DNA of 64,000 bases. It comes from Mycolicibacterium neworleansense. GTDB taxonomy: Bacteria; Actinomycetota; Actinomycetes; Mycobacteriales; Mycobacteriaceae. Each line of letters begins with the position of its first letter. Within the stretch, counting starts at the first letter, position 1. This document shows, one piece after another, positions 51,763 to 59,426 of the stretch. The notes below the pieces were generated by a model. It made no database searches, had not been told where the DNA came from, and saw nothing but the letters and a program-made list of their open reading frames with translations. The stretch spans positions 2,604,001 through 2,668,000 of the forward strand of contig NZ_CWKH01000001.1 in NCBI RefSeq assembly GCF_001245615.1, read 5' to 3'. Both the position numbers and the translations under genes were made by a program.

Positions 51763-51927
51763 CCTTGCCTCACGGGACCGCCCTGCCCCGGCGACTCGAT
51801 GTCGGTCTCGACTTCGACACTGCCGTTCCTTTCTGCGCCCTGATGCGGCCCCGCCTGGGACCTCCGGCCAGGGATGCCCATCGCGGCGCAACCCGAAACC
51901 TGTGACGAACGTGGGATTATCGACAGT

Positions 51928-52473
51928 ATGGATCCGGACCGCCCCGAGCTGGATCAGCCCTGGGACCAGAGCGCCCGCCACGAAACGGAAGCCGAACGGC
52001 TGGACCGCAACTGGAGCAGCCTGCTGCAGGAACTGCGCGTCGTGCAGACCGGCGTTCAATTGCTCACCGGCCTGTTGTTGACTCTGCCGTTCCAGGAACG
52101 GTTCTCGATGCTCGACGAGCCCATGCGGATCCTCTATCTGGTGACGGTGGCGTGTTCGGCCGCGGCCACCGCGCTGCTGGTCGCCCCGGTCGGCATGCAC
52201 CGCATCCTGTTCCGCAGGCACCGGTTGAACCTGCTGGTCTCCGCGGCGCACCGGTGCGCATTCTTCGGGCTGGTATTGCTGGGCCTGGCGATGGCCGGGG
52301 TGACGGAGTTGATCTTCGACACGGTGGCCGGGCGCGAGGCCGGGGTGATCGCCGGGGCCGTCGCGCTGCTGACGTTCGTCGGCATCTGGCTGGTGCTGCC
52401 GTTCGCGATGCGATTGGGTCATCCGATGTCGATCGGTTCCTCAGTCGAACTCGGCGCGCAGCGCAGCCAGTAG
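51928..52473 (+). CDS. DUF6328 family membrane protein
   Basis: 181 residues. A charged N-terminus with ETEAERLDRNWSSLLQELRVVQTGVQLL, then four hydrophobic helices (about 45-65, 72-92, 108-130, 140-165). Such actinobacterial proteins are of unknown function and often lie near stress genes. ATG at 51928. Its 3' end overlaps the F420 oxidoreductase gene by 33 bases on the opposite strand. Confidence 0.8.
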   Translation: MDPDRPELDQPWDQSARHETEAERLDRNWSSLLQELRVVQTGVQLLTGLLLTLPFQERFSMLDEPMRILYLVTVACSAAATALLVAPVGMHRILFRRHRLNLLVSAAHRCAFFGLVLLGLAMAGVTELIFDTVAGREAGVIAGAVALLTFVGIWLVLPFAMRLGHPMSIGSSVELGAQRSQ

Positions 52474-53427
52474 CGGTTTCGCCGCTTGGTCGAGAAAACG
52501 TTGTTGGCCCTCGTCACCGATCTGCACCAGGGCGACATCGGTGAATCCTGAATCGAGGTACGGCTTCACCGCCGCGACGATCGCATCCAGGTCGGGTCCA
52601 CAGGGGATCGCTTCCGCCACGTCCTCTGGGCGCACAAACCGGGTTGCCGCGGCGAATCCGGCAGGCGTCGGCAGGTCTGCGTTGACGGCCCAACCACCCC
52701 CGAACCAGCGGAACTGGTCGTGCGCCCGCTCGACGGCGGCGTCACGGTCGGGATCCCAGCACACCGGCACCTGCCCGATGACCCGTCCCTCGGGGAGCAC
52801 ACCGGTGGCGTGCCTGCGCTCTTGCCAGCCCTCGACGATGTCCCGGTCGGGTGCGACGTTGATCAGATGATCGGCGGCCACGGCCAGCTTTTCGACGGAT
52901 TTCTGGCCGGTCATCGAGACTGCGATCGTCACCGGGACTTCCGGTACATCCCAGATGCGCGCGGAGTCCGCCTCGTAGAACTCGCCCCTGAAATCGATCA
53001 GCTCCCCGCTGAGCAGTTCACGGATCAGCTTGATCGCCTCGGCGAGCATGTCGAGACGGCGTTCGACGGTGGGCCAGCCCTGTCCCACGACGTGTTCGTT
53101 GAGATTCTCACCGCTGCCGAGGCCGAGGGTGAACCGGCCGTCGGCCAGGATCTGCACGGTGGCCGCCTGCTGGGCGATGATCGCCGGGTGATACCTGATC
53201 GTCGGACAGGTCACGTACGAGTAGAGCTGCACGGTCTGGGTGGCGTGGGCTACCGCACCCAGCACTGGCCAGGCGTTGGGAGCGTGCCCCTGGCTGGCCA
53301 GCCACGGGCTGTAGTGGTCACTGCTCACTTCGAAGTCGAAACCCGCCTGCTCTGCTGCCACCGCGTAGTCAACGAGCTGTCGTGGGCCGCTCTGCTCGGT
53401 CATCAAGGTGTATCCGAATCTGGCCAT
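52441..53427 (-). CDS. F420-dependent oxidoreductase (LLM family)
   Basis: 328 residues. A TIM-barrel luciferase-like protein: FEVSSDHYSPWLASQG, LYSYVTCPTIRYHPAIIAQQAATVQIL and FTLGLGSGENLNEHVVG match the F420-dependent glucose-6-phosphate dehydrogenase type. The substrate is not certain. A SigF-type promoter (GTTT-N15-GGGTAT) lies nine bases before the ATG. fbiA and fbiB, which make its cofactor, are at 17.2-19.5 kb. 3' end overlaps the DUF6328 gene. Confidence 0.88.
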   Translation of the reverse strand: MARFGYTLMTEQSGPRQLVDYAVAAEQAGFDFEVSSDHYSPWLASQGHAPNAWPVLGAVAHATQTVQLYSYVTCPTIRYHPAIIAQQAATVQILADGRFTLGLGSGENLNEHVVGQGWPTVERRLDMLAEAIKLIRELLSGELIDFRGEFYEADSARIWDVPEVPVTIAVSMTGQKSVEKLAVAADHLINVAPDRDIVEGWQERRHATGVLPEGRVIGQVPVCWDPDRDAAVERAHDQFRWFGGGWAVNADLPTPAGFAAATRFVRPEDVAEAIPCGPDLDAIVAAVKPYLDSGFTDVALVQIGDEGQQRFLDQAAKPLLAALRAEFD

Positions 53428-53436
53428 GTCGCTGGA

Positions 53437-53468
53437 ATACCCGTGCAGAACACCGCGAAACTGGGTAT
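53437..53468. promoter_or_regulatory. Back-to-back SigF-type promoters
   Basis: Minus strand: GTTT (53458-53461), 15 bases, GGGTAT (53437-53442), for the F420 oxidoreductase. Plus strand: GGGTAT (53463-53468) with a weak GTGC -35 16 bases upstream, for the gene at 53478. Each GGGTAT is nine bases from its start codon. Confidence 0.6.
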
Positions 53469-53477
53469 GCGGACGCC

Positions 53478-53822
53478 ATGACCGAATCACAGACTCTGCA
53501 GACACAGCACAACGGCGAGCGGCGGATGCGGATCTCGATGACCTGGGTGCTGGTCGTGTTGACCGTCCCCGCGGCTATCGCGGTGTTTCTGTATGGCATG
53601 GGTGCGGTGATGAGCATGGCCGGATGCACCGGCGAGGTGTGCGCGGACGAAGGCCCGGGCGAATTCTGGTTCGGGATCCTGTTCTACGGCGCGCTCGTGG
53701 TACCGGTGGTCACGATCGCCGTGTCGATCTTCACCGCGCGGCTGCGGTATGGGGTACTGGTCCCGCTGATCGGATTGGCCCTGTTGGCAATCGATTTCGC
53801 GGTACTGGCACTGACCTTCTGA
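53478..53822 (+). CDS. Small membrane protein, unknown
   Basis: 114 residues with three hydrophobic helices (about 22-48, 63-85 and 90-113). Between the first and second, the loop CTGEVCADEGPGEF has two cysteines that could form a disulfide outside the membrane. No family is recognised. It has a GGGTAT box upstream that pairs with the F420 oxidoreductase promoter, so a stress role is plausible but unproven. A hairpin terminator follows. Confidence 0.75.
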   Translation: MTESQTLQTQHNGERRMRISMTWVLVVLTVPAAIAVFLYGMGAVMSMAGCTGEVCADEGPGEFWFGILFYGALVVPVVTIAVSIFTARLRYGVLVPLIGLALLAIDFAVLALTF

Positions 53823-53848
53823 ATCCGGGCCGCACAGCAGGACGACAG

Positions 53849-53869
53849 CCCGGCCGCTCGGCGGCCGGG
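53849..53869. terminator. Terminator between convergent genes
   Basis: Arms CCCGGCCGC and GCGGCCGGG, nine base pairs, three-base loop; between the 53478 gene and usfY. Confidence 0.65.
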
Positions 53870-53885
53870 TCGCCGGACGCGGGCC

Positions 53886-54194
53886 TCAGCTGCTCGGCCG
53901 TTGCCTCATCACGCCGGGATGGTCTGTGTACCAGCGATCTTCGATGCGTCGCACCCGCAGGTGCTCGATCGCCAACCACATCGATCCGACGATGAACCCG
54001 GCCGCGGACAACGTGCCTACGGTCAGACCGACGTCGGGATGCCCGGTGGCGAACGCCGCCAAGGTGCCGACGAACAACACCAATCCCACGAAGATCAGTA
54101 TCAGCGCGGGCATGATGACGTTGTCCTTCATCGACTCGCCGGCATGTGGCCGGGTTGTCCGGGCGTGGTCAACTGGGTCTTTGGGACCGTGCAT
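53886..54194 (-). CDS. usfY: UsfY protein
   Basis: 102 residues. A short N-terminal region with DPVDHARTTRPHAGES, two transmembrane helices (about 27-47 and 58-80) and a basic end EHLRVRRIEDRWYTDHPGVMRQR, all matching UsfY, a small protein of unknown function next to sigF in M. tuberculosis (Rv3288c). Here it is 2.2 kb from rsbW with other genes between. GAAGGAG seven bases before the ATG. Confidence 0.85.
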   Translation of the reverse strand: MHGPKDPVDHARTTRPHAGESMKDNVIMPALILIFVGLVLFVGTLAAFATGHPDVGLTVGTLSAAGFIVGSMWLAIEHLRVRRIEDRWYTDHPGVMRQRPSS

Positions 54195-54337
54195 GGCTGC
54201 TCCTTCCCGCCACTTCTCGCCCCACCTGCCGTGCATGGGCTGTCTCCACGGTAGAACTCCTGGGCAGCTCTGGCGAGCAAAACGGCACGATCATCGCGAC
54301 TGAGGGCAGATGCCCTGCTCAGGCCACAATCCCGACG

Positions 54338-54370
54338 CCACGGCCCCGCTACGGTGTTGCGGGGCCGTGG
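54338..54370 (-). terminator. Terminator of the small stress operon
   Basis: Perfect 12-base arms CCACGGCCCCGC and GCGGGGCCGTGG around a nine-base loop, 24 bases after the 54395 gene. Confidence 0.8.
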
Positions 54371-54394
54371 GTGGGCCTCCCCTGGGCCAGGCGG

Positions 54395-54652
54395 TCAATG
54401 GTTCCGGAGCATCCCGATCAGCTCGCGCTTGTTCTTGCCGGAATACCCTTTGAGTCCAAGTTTTTTCGCCCGGCCACGCAGATCATCGACCGTCCAGTCG
54501 TCGTAGGAACCCGACTTGCCGCCCGCGCGGCCGACGCTCGAACGACCCCTGGCGGCCGCGGCGTTGGAGATCCGGGCTGCTTTTTCCTTCGAGTTGCCCT
54601 CGTCGCGCAACTCCTCGTAGAGCTTTTCGTCCTTGATAGACGGATTCGGCAT
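54395..54652 (-). CDS. DUF7218/Rho-N-type small stress protein
   Basis: 85 residues. The N-terminal half (KLYEELRDEGNSKEKAARISNAAAARGRSSVG) matches the DUF7218 group; the C-terminal half (DWTVDDLRGRAKKLGLKGYSGKNKRELIGMLR) is a Rho-N/SAP-like helical domain that may bind nucleic acid. AAGGAGG seven bases before the ATG. Third gene of a minus-strand set that starts at a SigF promoter near 55.1 kb. Confidence 0.82.
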   Translation of the reverse strand: MPNPSIKDEKLYEELRDEGNSKEKAARISNAAAARGRSSVGRAGGKSGSYDDWTVDDLRGRAKKLGLKGYSGKNKRELIGMLRNH

Positions 54653-54689
54653 CAGACACCTCCTTGTCGTTGATGACGTCTTCGATGCG

Positions 54690-54845
54690 TCAGTACCAGC
54701 TGCGCCGTCCGGCGACCGGCCGCCCGATGGCTCCGAGCAGCCAGAACACCGCACCGATGACCAGCAGGATCACGCCGGCCACCCACAGCAGGTAGATGTC
54801 GAAGACCAGGCCGAGGATGAGCAGAATTGCACCGAGCAGAATCAT
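54690..54845 (-). CDS. DUF6131 family small membrane protein
   Basis: 51 residues. Two hydrophobic helices (1-20 and 22-40) joined by a short turn, then a basic end GRPVAGRRSWY. This is the DUF6131 pattern, a small membrane protein of unknown function common in mycobacteria. The start at 54845 has TTGAGG upstream. It lies between the 77-residue membrane protein and the DUF7218 gene. Confidence 0.78.
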   Translation of the reverse strand: MILLGAILLILGLVFDIYLLWVAGVILLVIGAVFWLLGAIGRPVAGRRSWY

Positions 54846-54852
54846 GGCGACC

Positions 54853-55086
54853 TCAATTCACCGCTGCGATGGATGGCATCGCGCTGGGTTGTGGCAAACG
54901 ACATTCGTCCACCTTCGGATTGACGCCCGCGTAGTTGAGCGGGCCGGCCAGGACCGTGAGCGCGATGGCGCCCGCGGTCGCGCAGTTCGTTGAGCCACCA
55001 TGGAAATAGTCGCGCTGCCAGGCCGCCACCACACCGATGATCAACCAGATGAGCACGAGTGTTCCGAACAATCCACCAAGTCTCAT
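54853..55086 (-). CDS. Small membrane protein (mycobacterial conserved)
   Basis: 77 residues. Two hydrophobic segments (LFGTLVLIWLIIGVVAAW at 6-23 and AIALTVLAGPLNYAGV at 40-55) with cysteines outside (TNC and DEC) in the pattern of a conserved mycobacterial protein of unknown function. A full SigF-type promoter lies directly upstream, so this gene and the two after it are likely stress genes. Confidence 0.8.
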   Translation of the reverse strand: MRLGGLFGTLVLIWLIIGVVAAWQRDYFHGGSTNCATAGAIALTVLAGPLNYAGVNPKVDECRLPQPSAMPSIAAVN

Positions 55087-55097
55087 GGCATGCGATG

Positions 55098-55122
55098 TAC
55101 CCCGCTGACGCGCGGGTCAAAC
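55098..55122 (-). promoter_or_regulatory. SigF-type promoter of the small stress operon
   Basis: GTTT (55119-55122), exactly 16 bases, GGGTA (55098-55102) on the minus strand, ending 11 bases before the ATG at 55086. It overlaps the last bases of the MFS gene. Confidence 0.7.
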
Positions 55123-56433
55123 ATGCAGGCAAACCGTGCGGCAAGCCCGGGTTTCATGCTTGCAAGACAGCCGCGCGCGGTGTATCGGCAGGTCGGTGAT
55201 CCAGCGAGCGGCCAGCAGTCCGGAGCCGGCCGTGAGCACGGCTGCCGCCATGACGGTGGCGTTCAGATTGAGGGCATCGGCGAGCACACCCGCGACCAAC
55301 GCCCCGATTGCGTAGCCGATGTCACGCCAGAACCTGTATGCACCCAGCGCGTTGGCGCGCCAGTTCGGGTGGGCGCGATCCGAGATCGACGCGATCAGCG
55401 CGGGATAGACCATCGCGGTGCCGATTCCGAGTGCGATAGCCGATGTGATGCCGGCCAGCAACGGCCAGTTCAGCAAAACGAGCGCGAGCACGAACCCGAT
55501 GGATTGCGTGAGCATGCCCCAGACGATCAGTGGTTTGCGTCCGATGCGATCGGCGAAGTGGCCGGTCGGGATCTGCCCCAGCCCCCACAGCAGGGGGTAC
55601 ACGCCTTTGATGAGCCCGACCGCGGCCAGGCCGAGGCCGTGATCGATGAACAGCAACGGGAACACACCCCAGGTGAGGCCGTCGTTGAGGTTGTTGACCA
55701 ACCCCGCCTGACTGACCCCGCGGAGCCGCCGATCAGTCCACGACGTCCTGGCGAAGGTTTCCCAGAAGCGTTGCGAATCAACATGTTCAGCGAGTGGGTG
55801 AGTAGCCAGCTCGACAGCGACATGGTCCGCTGTGTCGCGCACGATCAGCGACAATCCCAGCCCGGCGGCAACGAACACCACCCCGATCAGCTCGGGTGCC
55901 GGACGTAAGCCGTAGACCGTCGCCAGGTAACCGGTGAGTAGGGCGGTGGCACCCACCGCGGCGTAGCCGGCCGCCTCATTGAGACCGGTGGCCAGTCCAC
56001 GTTGCCGCGGGCCGACCAGATCGATCTTCATGTTGACCGTCATCGACCAGGCCAGCCCCTGATTGAGCCCCAGAAGCACGTTTGCGCCGATGACCCACCA
56101 CCACGACGAGCCCCAGGCGAGCATGAACGGCACCGGGACGCCCAACGCCCATCCGGCCAGCAACAGCTGCTTGCGGGTGAAGCGCGCCGTCAACGCTCCA
56201 GCAGCGAGGTTGGTCAACGCCTTGGTGATTCCGAACGCGATGATGAACGCGAAGACAGCGAGATCGTTGGTCAGGCCGAACACTTCAGTACCGATGACGG
56301 GCACCGTGGTCCGCTCCAGGCCCACCAGACCGCCCACGCAGGCGTTGACGATGACCAAAAAGGTGAATTGCAGCCAGTTTTCCCGCAGCCCGAGCCGTAT
56401 CTGCCGACCATCGGAATGGATGCCGCCGGTCAT
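55117..56433 (-). CDS. MFS transporter of the sulfur module
   Basis: 438 residues, 12 transmembrane helices. The MFS loop signature GHFADRIGRKPLIV is between helices 8 and 9; the first loop reads AGALTARFTRKQLLL. Its start overlaps the stop of the metallo-beta-lactamase-rhodanese gene (ATGA), so it probably exports or imports a sulfur compound handled by that enzyme. Substrate unknown. The gene is not part of the M. tuberculosis order here. Confidence 0.87.
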   Translation of the reverse strand: MTGGIHSDGRQIRLGLRENWLQFTFLVIVNACVGGLVGLERTTVPVIGTEVFGLTNDLAVFAFIIAFGITKALTNLAAGALTARFTRKQLLLAGWALGVPVPFMLAWGSSWWWVIGANVLLGLNQGLAWSMTVNMKIDLVGPRQRGLATGLNEAAGYAAVGATALLTGYLATVYGLRPAPELIGVVFVAAGLGLSLIVRDTADHVAVELATHPLAEHVDSQRFWETFARTSWTDRRLRGVSQAGLVNNLNDGLTWGVFPLLFIDHGLGLAAVGLIKGVYPLLWGLGQIPTGHFADRIGRKPLIVWGMLTQSIGFVLALVLLNWPLLAGITSAIALGIGTAMVYPALIASISDRAHPNWRANALGAYRFWRDIGYAIGALVAGVLADALNLNATVMAAAVLTAGSGLLAARWITDLPIHRARLSCKHETRACRTVCLHV

Positions 56434-57809
56434 CGGGCCGGGTGTTCCCTTCCACTGACCAACTCCCGGCCGTCGGCAGCGGAGTAGTCGCCGGGGCCAC
56501 CGTTGAGGACGGCCAGATCGTCGCGGCCGTAGCGGCGCAGAAGACTCGCCGCCGTCATCGCGCGTTCACCGTGTCCGCAGGCGACGACGGCACCATCTGG
56601 AACGTCGGAAAAGCGGTGGCGCAACACCCCGAGTTCGATGTGCACGGCACCGCCCACATGGCCTGAGCGGAATTCGGCATCTTGGCGGACATCGAGGAAA
56701 GGCCGGTCTAGCAGCTTGTCGGCGGCGGCGAAAGTCAGTTCACGCTGCGGCCTGCCGTCTGCGCGCCAGGTGTCCATGCCACTCGCCAGGATGCCGGCGA
56801 GCCGTTCATACCCGATTTTGTAGGCCTGCCAACCGATTTCAGCCGGGTCTTGACCTGCCTCGGTGACGAACACGACGGGCTTGTCGTCGTCGACGAGCCA
56901 GCCCAGCCAGGTGGCGAACTGATCCCGCAGTGAGACCGACAGCGCCCCGGGAATATGTCCCGCGGCGAACGCGGCAGGCGAGCGGACATCGACGACAACG
57001 GCGCCGGCATCCAGGACCGCGTCGAATTGGTTGATTCCGAGGTTTTTGAGCGCGGGGGCGCCGGGCATGATCGACGGGCCACGACGGTTGTGCTCGGTCA
57101 ATCGCCGAAAGTAGTCGGGGTAGCTACCCAAGCTGGTCAGCAGATCGGCGACAAAGCGGTCCTCGTCATTGGCAGTCAGCAGCGAGTTGCTGCGTTTCTG
57201 TTCACCGATGGTGCTGATGCGCTCAGCGCCGGGCGGGGCGGAGCAGAATGATCCGGCACCGTGGGTGGGCCACACGGCGACATCGTCGGACAGGGTGGCA
57301 AGCCGCTGCAGGGACCGGTACTGGGCGCGGGTCAATTCCTCGACACGATCAGGTCCGAGTAGGTCGGTCCGTGCCGCGGATCCCACGATCAACGATCCGC
57401 CGGTGAACATCCCCACCTCCCGATCGCCGTCGAGAAGCAGGAACGCCACGTGCTCGTCGGTGTGGCCGGGGGTAGCCCACGCCCGCAAACGCAATCCCCC
57501 CAAGTCGATTTCATCGCCGTCGCGCACTCCAATGTGATCGAAGCTGCGATGCCCGGCGGCCGACGCCACGATCTGCGCCCCGGTGTCGTGGTGCAGCTGC
57601 ACCGCCCCGGACAGGAAGTCGGCATGGAGATGGGTGTCGGCGGCGAAGGCGATGGTGAGCCCCCGGCGCGTCGCCGCTTGCCGCAGGGCCCGCAGATCAC
57701 GGCTGGCGTCGACCGCCAATGCCCGGCCGTCGCCGAGGTTGACGAGGTATGAGCTGTTTCCGAGTCCCCCGTCGACCAACGGGATCAGATGCTCGTCGCT
57801 GAAAGCCAT
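56430..57809 (-). CDS. Metallo-beta-lactamase/rhodanese fusion (persulfide dioxygenase type)
   Basis: 459 residues. An N-terminal metallo-beta-lactamase domain with THLHADF (59-65) and GHTDEH carries the mononuclear iron site of persulfide dioxygenases. Two rhodanese domains follow (about 255-355 and 360-455); the second has the active cysteine in VVACGHGERA, the first has no cysteine there. It would oxidise persulfides such as mycothiol or CoA persulfide to sulfite. Divergent from the ArsR-rhodanese regulator. Confidence 0.88.
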   Translation of the reverse strand: MAFSDEHLIPLVDGGLGNSSYLVNLGDGRALAVDASRDLRALRQAATRRGLTIAFAADTHLHADFLSGAVQLHHDTGAQIVASAAGHRSFDHIGVRDGDEIDLGGLRLRAWATPGHTDEHVAFLLLDGDREVGMFTGGSLIVGSAARTDLLGPDRVEELTRAQYRSLQRLATLSDDVAVWPTHGAGSFCSAPPGAERISTIGEQKRSNSLLTANDEDRFVADLLTSLGSYPDYFRRLTEHNRRGPSIMPGAPALKNLGINQFDAVLDAGAVVVDVRSPAAFAAGHIPGALSVSLRDQFATWLGWLVDDDKPVVFVTEAGQDPAEIGWQAYKIGYERLAGILASGMDTWRADGRPQRELTFAAADKLLDRPFLDVRQDAEFRSGHVGGAVHIELGVLRHRFSDVPDGAVVACGHGERAMTAASLLRRYGRDDLAVLNGGPGDYSAADGRELVSGREHPAR

Positions 57810-57832
57810 GCCCGTTCTCCCGGCCCAGTGCC

Positions 57833-57849
57833 GCGCCACGAGATGGCGC
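57833..57849. promoter_or_regulatory. Candidate operator between the MBL-rhodanese and ArsR-rhodanese genes
   Basis: Perfect inverted repeat GCGCCA-CGAGA-TGGCGC in an 83-base divergent region. It is the clearest dyad there and a likely site for the ArsR-type protein. Confidence 0.5.
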
Positions 57850-57892
57850 AACCTTGACACACAGGCTACATTAATCCATGGAAAGGTGGAAT

Positions 57893-58582
57893 ATGCTGCT
57901 TGGAGAAAAGTCCCCAGCGAAGCTACGGCTCTACGAAGCGTTCGCCGTATCGGGGAAAGCCCTGTCGAACGCTTCGCGATTGGAGTTGCTCGACCTGCTG
58001 AGCCAAGGTGAGCGCACCGTCGATTCGCTAGCCAAGGCCGCCGGCCTGAACCTGACGACGGCATCAGCCCATCTGCAGACGCTCAAACAGGCCGGGTTCG
58101 TCGCCACCCAGCGCAGCGGCGTGAGGATCTACTACCGACTGGCCGGCGATGACGTGGCGCAGCTGTTCGCACTGTTGCGCAACGTCGCAGCGGCACATCA
58201 AGCCGAAGTACCCGCAGCCCGCGACAATTACCTGCTGTCCGGACAGTCGGATACCGCGGCAATCGGGACGATCGATCGAGAACAGCTTCCCGAGCGCGCC
58301 GCCGAGGGCGCAATGATTCTCGATGTCCGCCCGGCCGAGGAATACCGGGCCGGGCATATCCCCGGCGCCGTATCGATTCCGGTCGATGAACTCGAGGAAC
58401 GGATCGGCGAGTTACCCACCGACGCCGACATCGTCGTGTATTGCCGCGGAGAATATTGCGCCTTCGCCTACGACGCGGTAAGGCTCCTCGCCCAGCATGG
58501 CCTCCGACCGGTCCGACTCAATGACGGCATGCTCGAGTGGCGCCTTGCGCAGCTGCCCGTGGCCGCAGCGCCCAGCCAATAG
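57893..58582 (+). CDS. ArsR-family regulator with C-terminal rhodanese domain
   Basis: 229 residues. A winged helix (about 18-100, ALSNASRLELLDLLSQGERTVDSLAKAAGLNLTTASAHLQTL) is fused to a rhodanese domain (about 125-220). Its only two cysteines, C184 and C189, form the rhodanese loop CRGEYC; the DNA-binding domain has none. It resembles M. tuberculosis Rv0324. It likely senses reactive sulfur and controls the divergent MBL-rhodanese-MFS genes. AAAGGTGG four bases before ATG 57893; an ATG five codons earlier is possible. Confidence 0.87.
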   Translation: MLLGEKSPAKLRLYEAFAVSGKALSNASRLELLDLLSQGERTVDSLAKAAGLNLTTASAHLQTLKQAGFVATQRSGVRIYYRLAGDDVAQLFALLRNVAAAHQAEVPAARDNYLLSGQSDTAAIGTIDREQLPERAAEGAMILDVRPAEEYRAGHIPGAVSIPVDELEERIGELPTDADIVVYCRGEYCAFAYDAVRLLAQHGLRPVRLNDGMLEWRLAQLPVAAAPSQ

Positions 58583-58611
58583 CAGCTTCTCGACGCCCAG
58601 TATCGGTAAGC

Positions 58612-58632
58612 GTAGACTAACCGTTCGTGGTG
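58612..58632 (+). promoter_or_regulatory. Leaderless promoter of the ArsR-SRPBCC operon
   Basis: TAGACT (58612-58617) eight bases before GTG 58627. Confidence 0.4.
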
Positions 58633-58947
58633 ACTTACCCTTTGACCGATCCATGGGCCGCCCTGGCCGATCGCAGCCGGCGGGCCATCGTCAGGCGATT
58701 GGCAGCGGGACCGATGGCGGTGGGCGAGCTCGCCCGCGACCTACCGATCAGCCGGCCGGCGGTCTCACAGCATCTCAAGGTGCTGAAAAGCGCTGGGCTG
58801 GTATGTGATCGGGCCGTCGGGACACGTCGCGTCTACCACGTCGACCCCGACGGTGTCGCGGCGCTACGCGCCGAGTTGGACACCTTCTGGGGCCAGGCGC
58901 TGGACGCCTACAAGAACATCGTCGAGCAGGAGGAACAGCCGAAGTGA
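58627..58947 (+). CDS. ArsR-family transcriptional regulator
   Basis: 106 residues. A compact winged helix (PMAVGELARDLPISRPAVSQHLKVLKSAGLV). No metal-binding cysteines are evident. It belongs to the ArsR-SRPBCC group, where the regulator and the following lipid- or ligand-binding protein form one operon. GTG 58627 or the next codon could be the start. The stop overlaps the SRPBCC start (GTGA). Confidence 0.88.
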   Translation: MVTYPLTDPWAALADRSRRAIVRRLAAGPMAVGELARDLPISRPAVSQHLKVLKSAGLVCDRAVGTRRVYHVDPDGVAALRAELDTFWGQALDAYKNIVEQEEQPK

Positions 58948-59426
58948 CACACCCCGAACCCATCCGGAAGAGCGTTGTCGTCCATGCAGCGGTGGCCCGG
59001 GCGTTCACAGTGTTCATCGATCGGTTCGACACGATCAAACCGCGCGAACACAACCTGCTGCCGGTACCGATCGAGCGGACCGTCTTCGAGCCCTACGTCG
59101 GCGGCCACATCTACGACGTCGGGACCGACGGCAGCCGTTGCGCTTGGGCGCGGGTCCTGAACTACGAACCGCCCAACCGCGTCGTCTTCTCCTGGGACAT
59201 CGGACCGACGTGGCAGATCGAATCCGATCCGAATCGCACCAGCGAGGTGGAAATCCGGTTCATCCCGGAAAGCGCCGATCGCACCCGGGTCGAGTTGGAG
59301 CATCGACACCTCGAGCGCCACGGTGAGGGCTGGCGGTCGGTGGCCGACGGGGTCGGCGGCGATGCCGGATGGCCGCTCTACCTTGACCGTTACGTCGAGG
59401 TGATCACCCAGGAAGCATCGCGATGA
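58944..59426 (+). CDS. SRPBCC-domain protein (AHSA1-like)
   Basis: 160 residues. A START-like hydrophobic pocket protein; HIYDVGTDGSRCAWARVLNYEPPNRVVFSWDIGPTWQ is characteristic of the AHSA1/SRPBCC type that follows ArsR genes. The ligand is unknown. Start and stop overlap its neighbours by four bases each, so all three genes are co-translated. Confidence 0.86.
   Translation: MTHPEPIRKSVVVHAAVARAFTVFIDRFDTIKPREHNLLPVPIERTVFEPYVGGHIYDVGTDGSRCAWARVLNYEPPNRVVFSWDIGPTWQIESDPNRTSEVEIRFIPESADRTRVELEHRHLERHGEGWRSVADGVGGDAGWPLYLDRYVEVITQEASR

Noticed and set aside
51720-51800. SigF autoregulatory promoter before rsbW
   Set aside because: GGGATACT is present but no GTTT lies 15-17 bases upstream, so I kept only the palindrome.
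54195-54300. SigF promoter before usfY
   Set aside because: CGTTTTG is present but CAGGA stands where GGGTA is expected.
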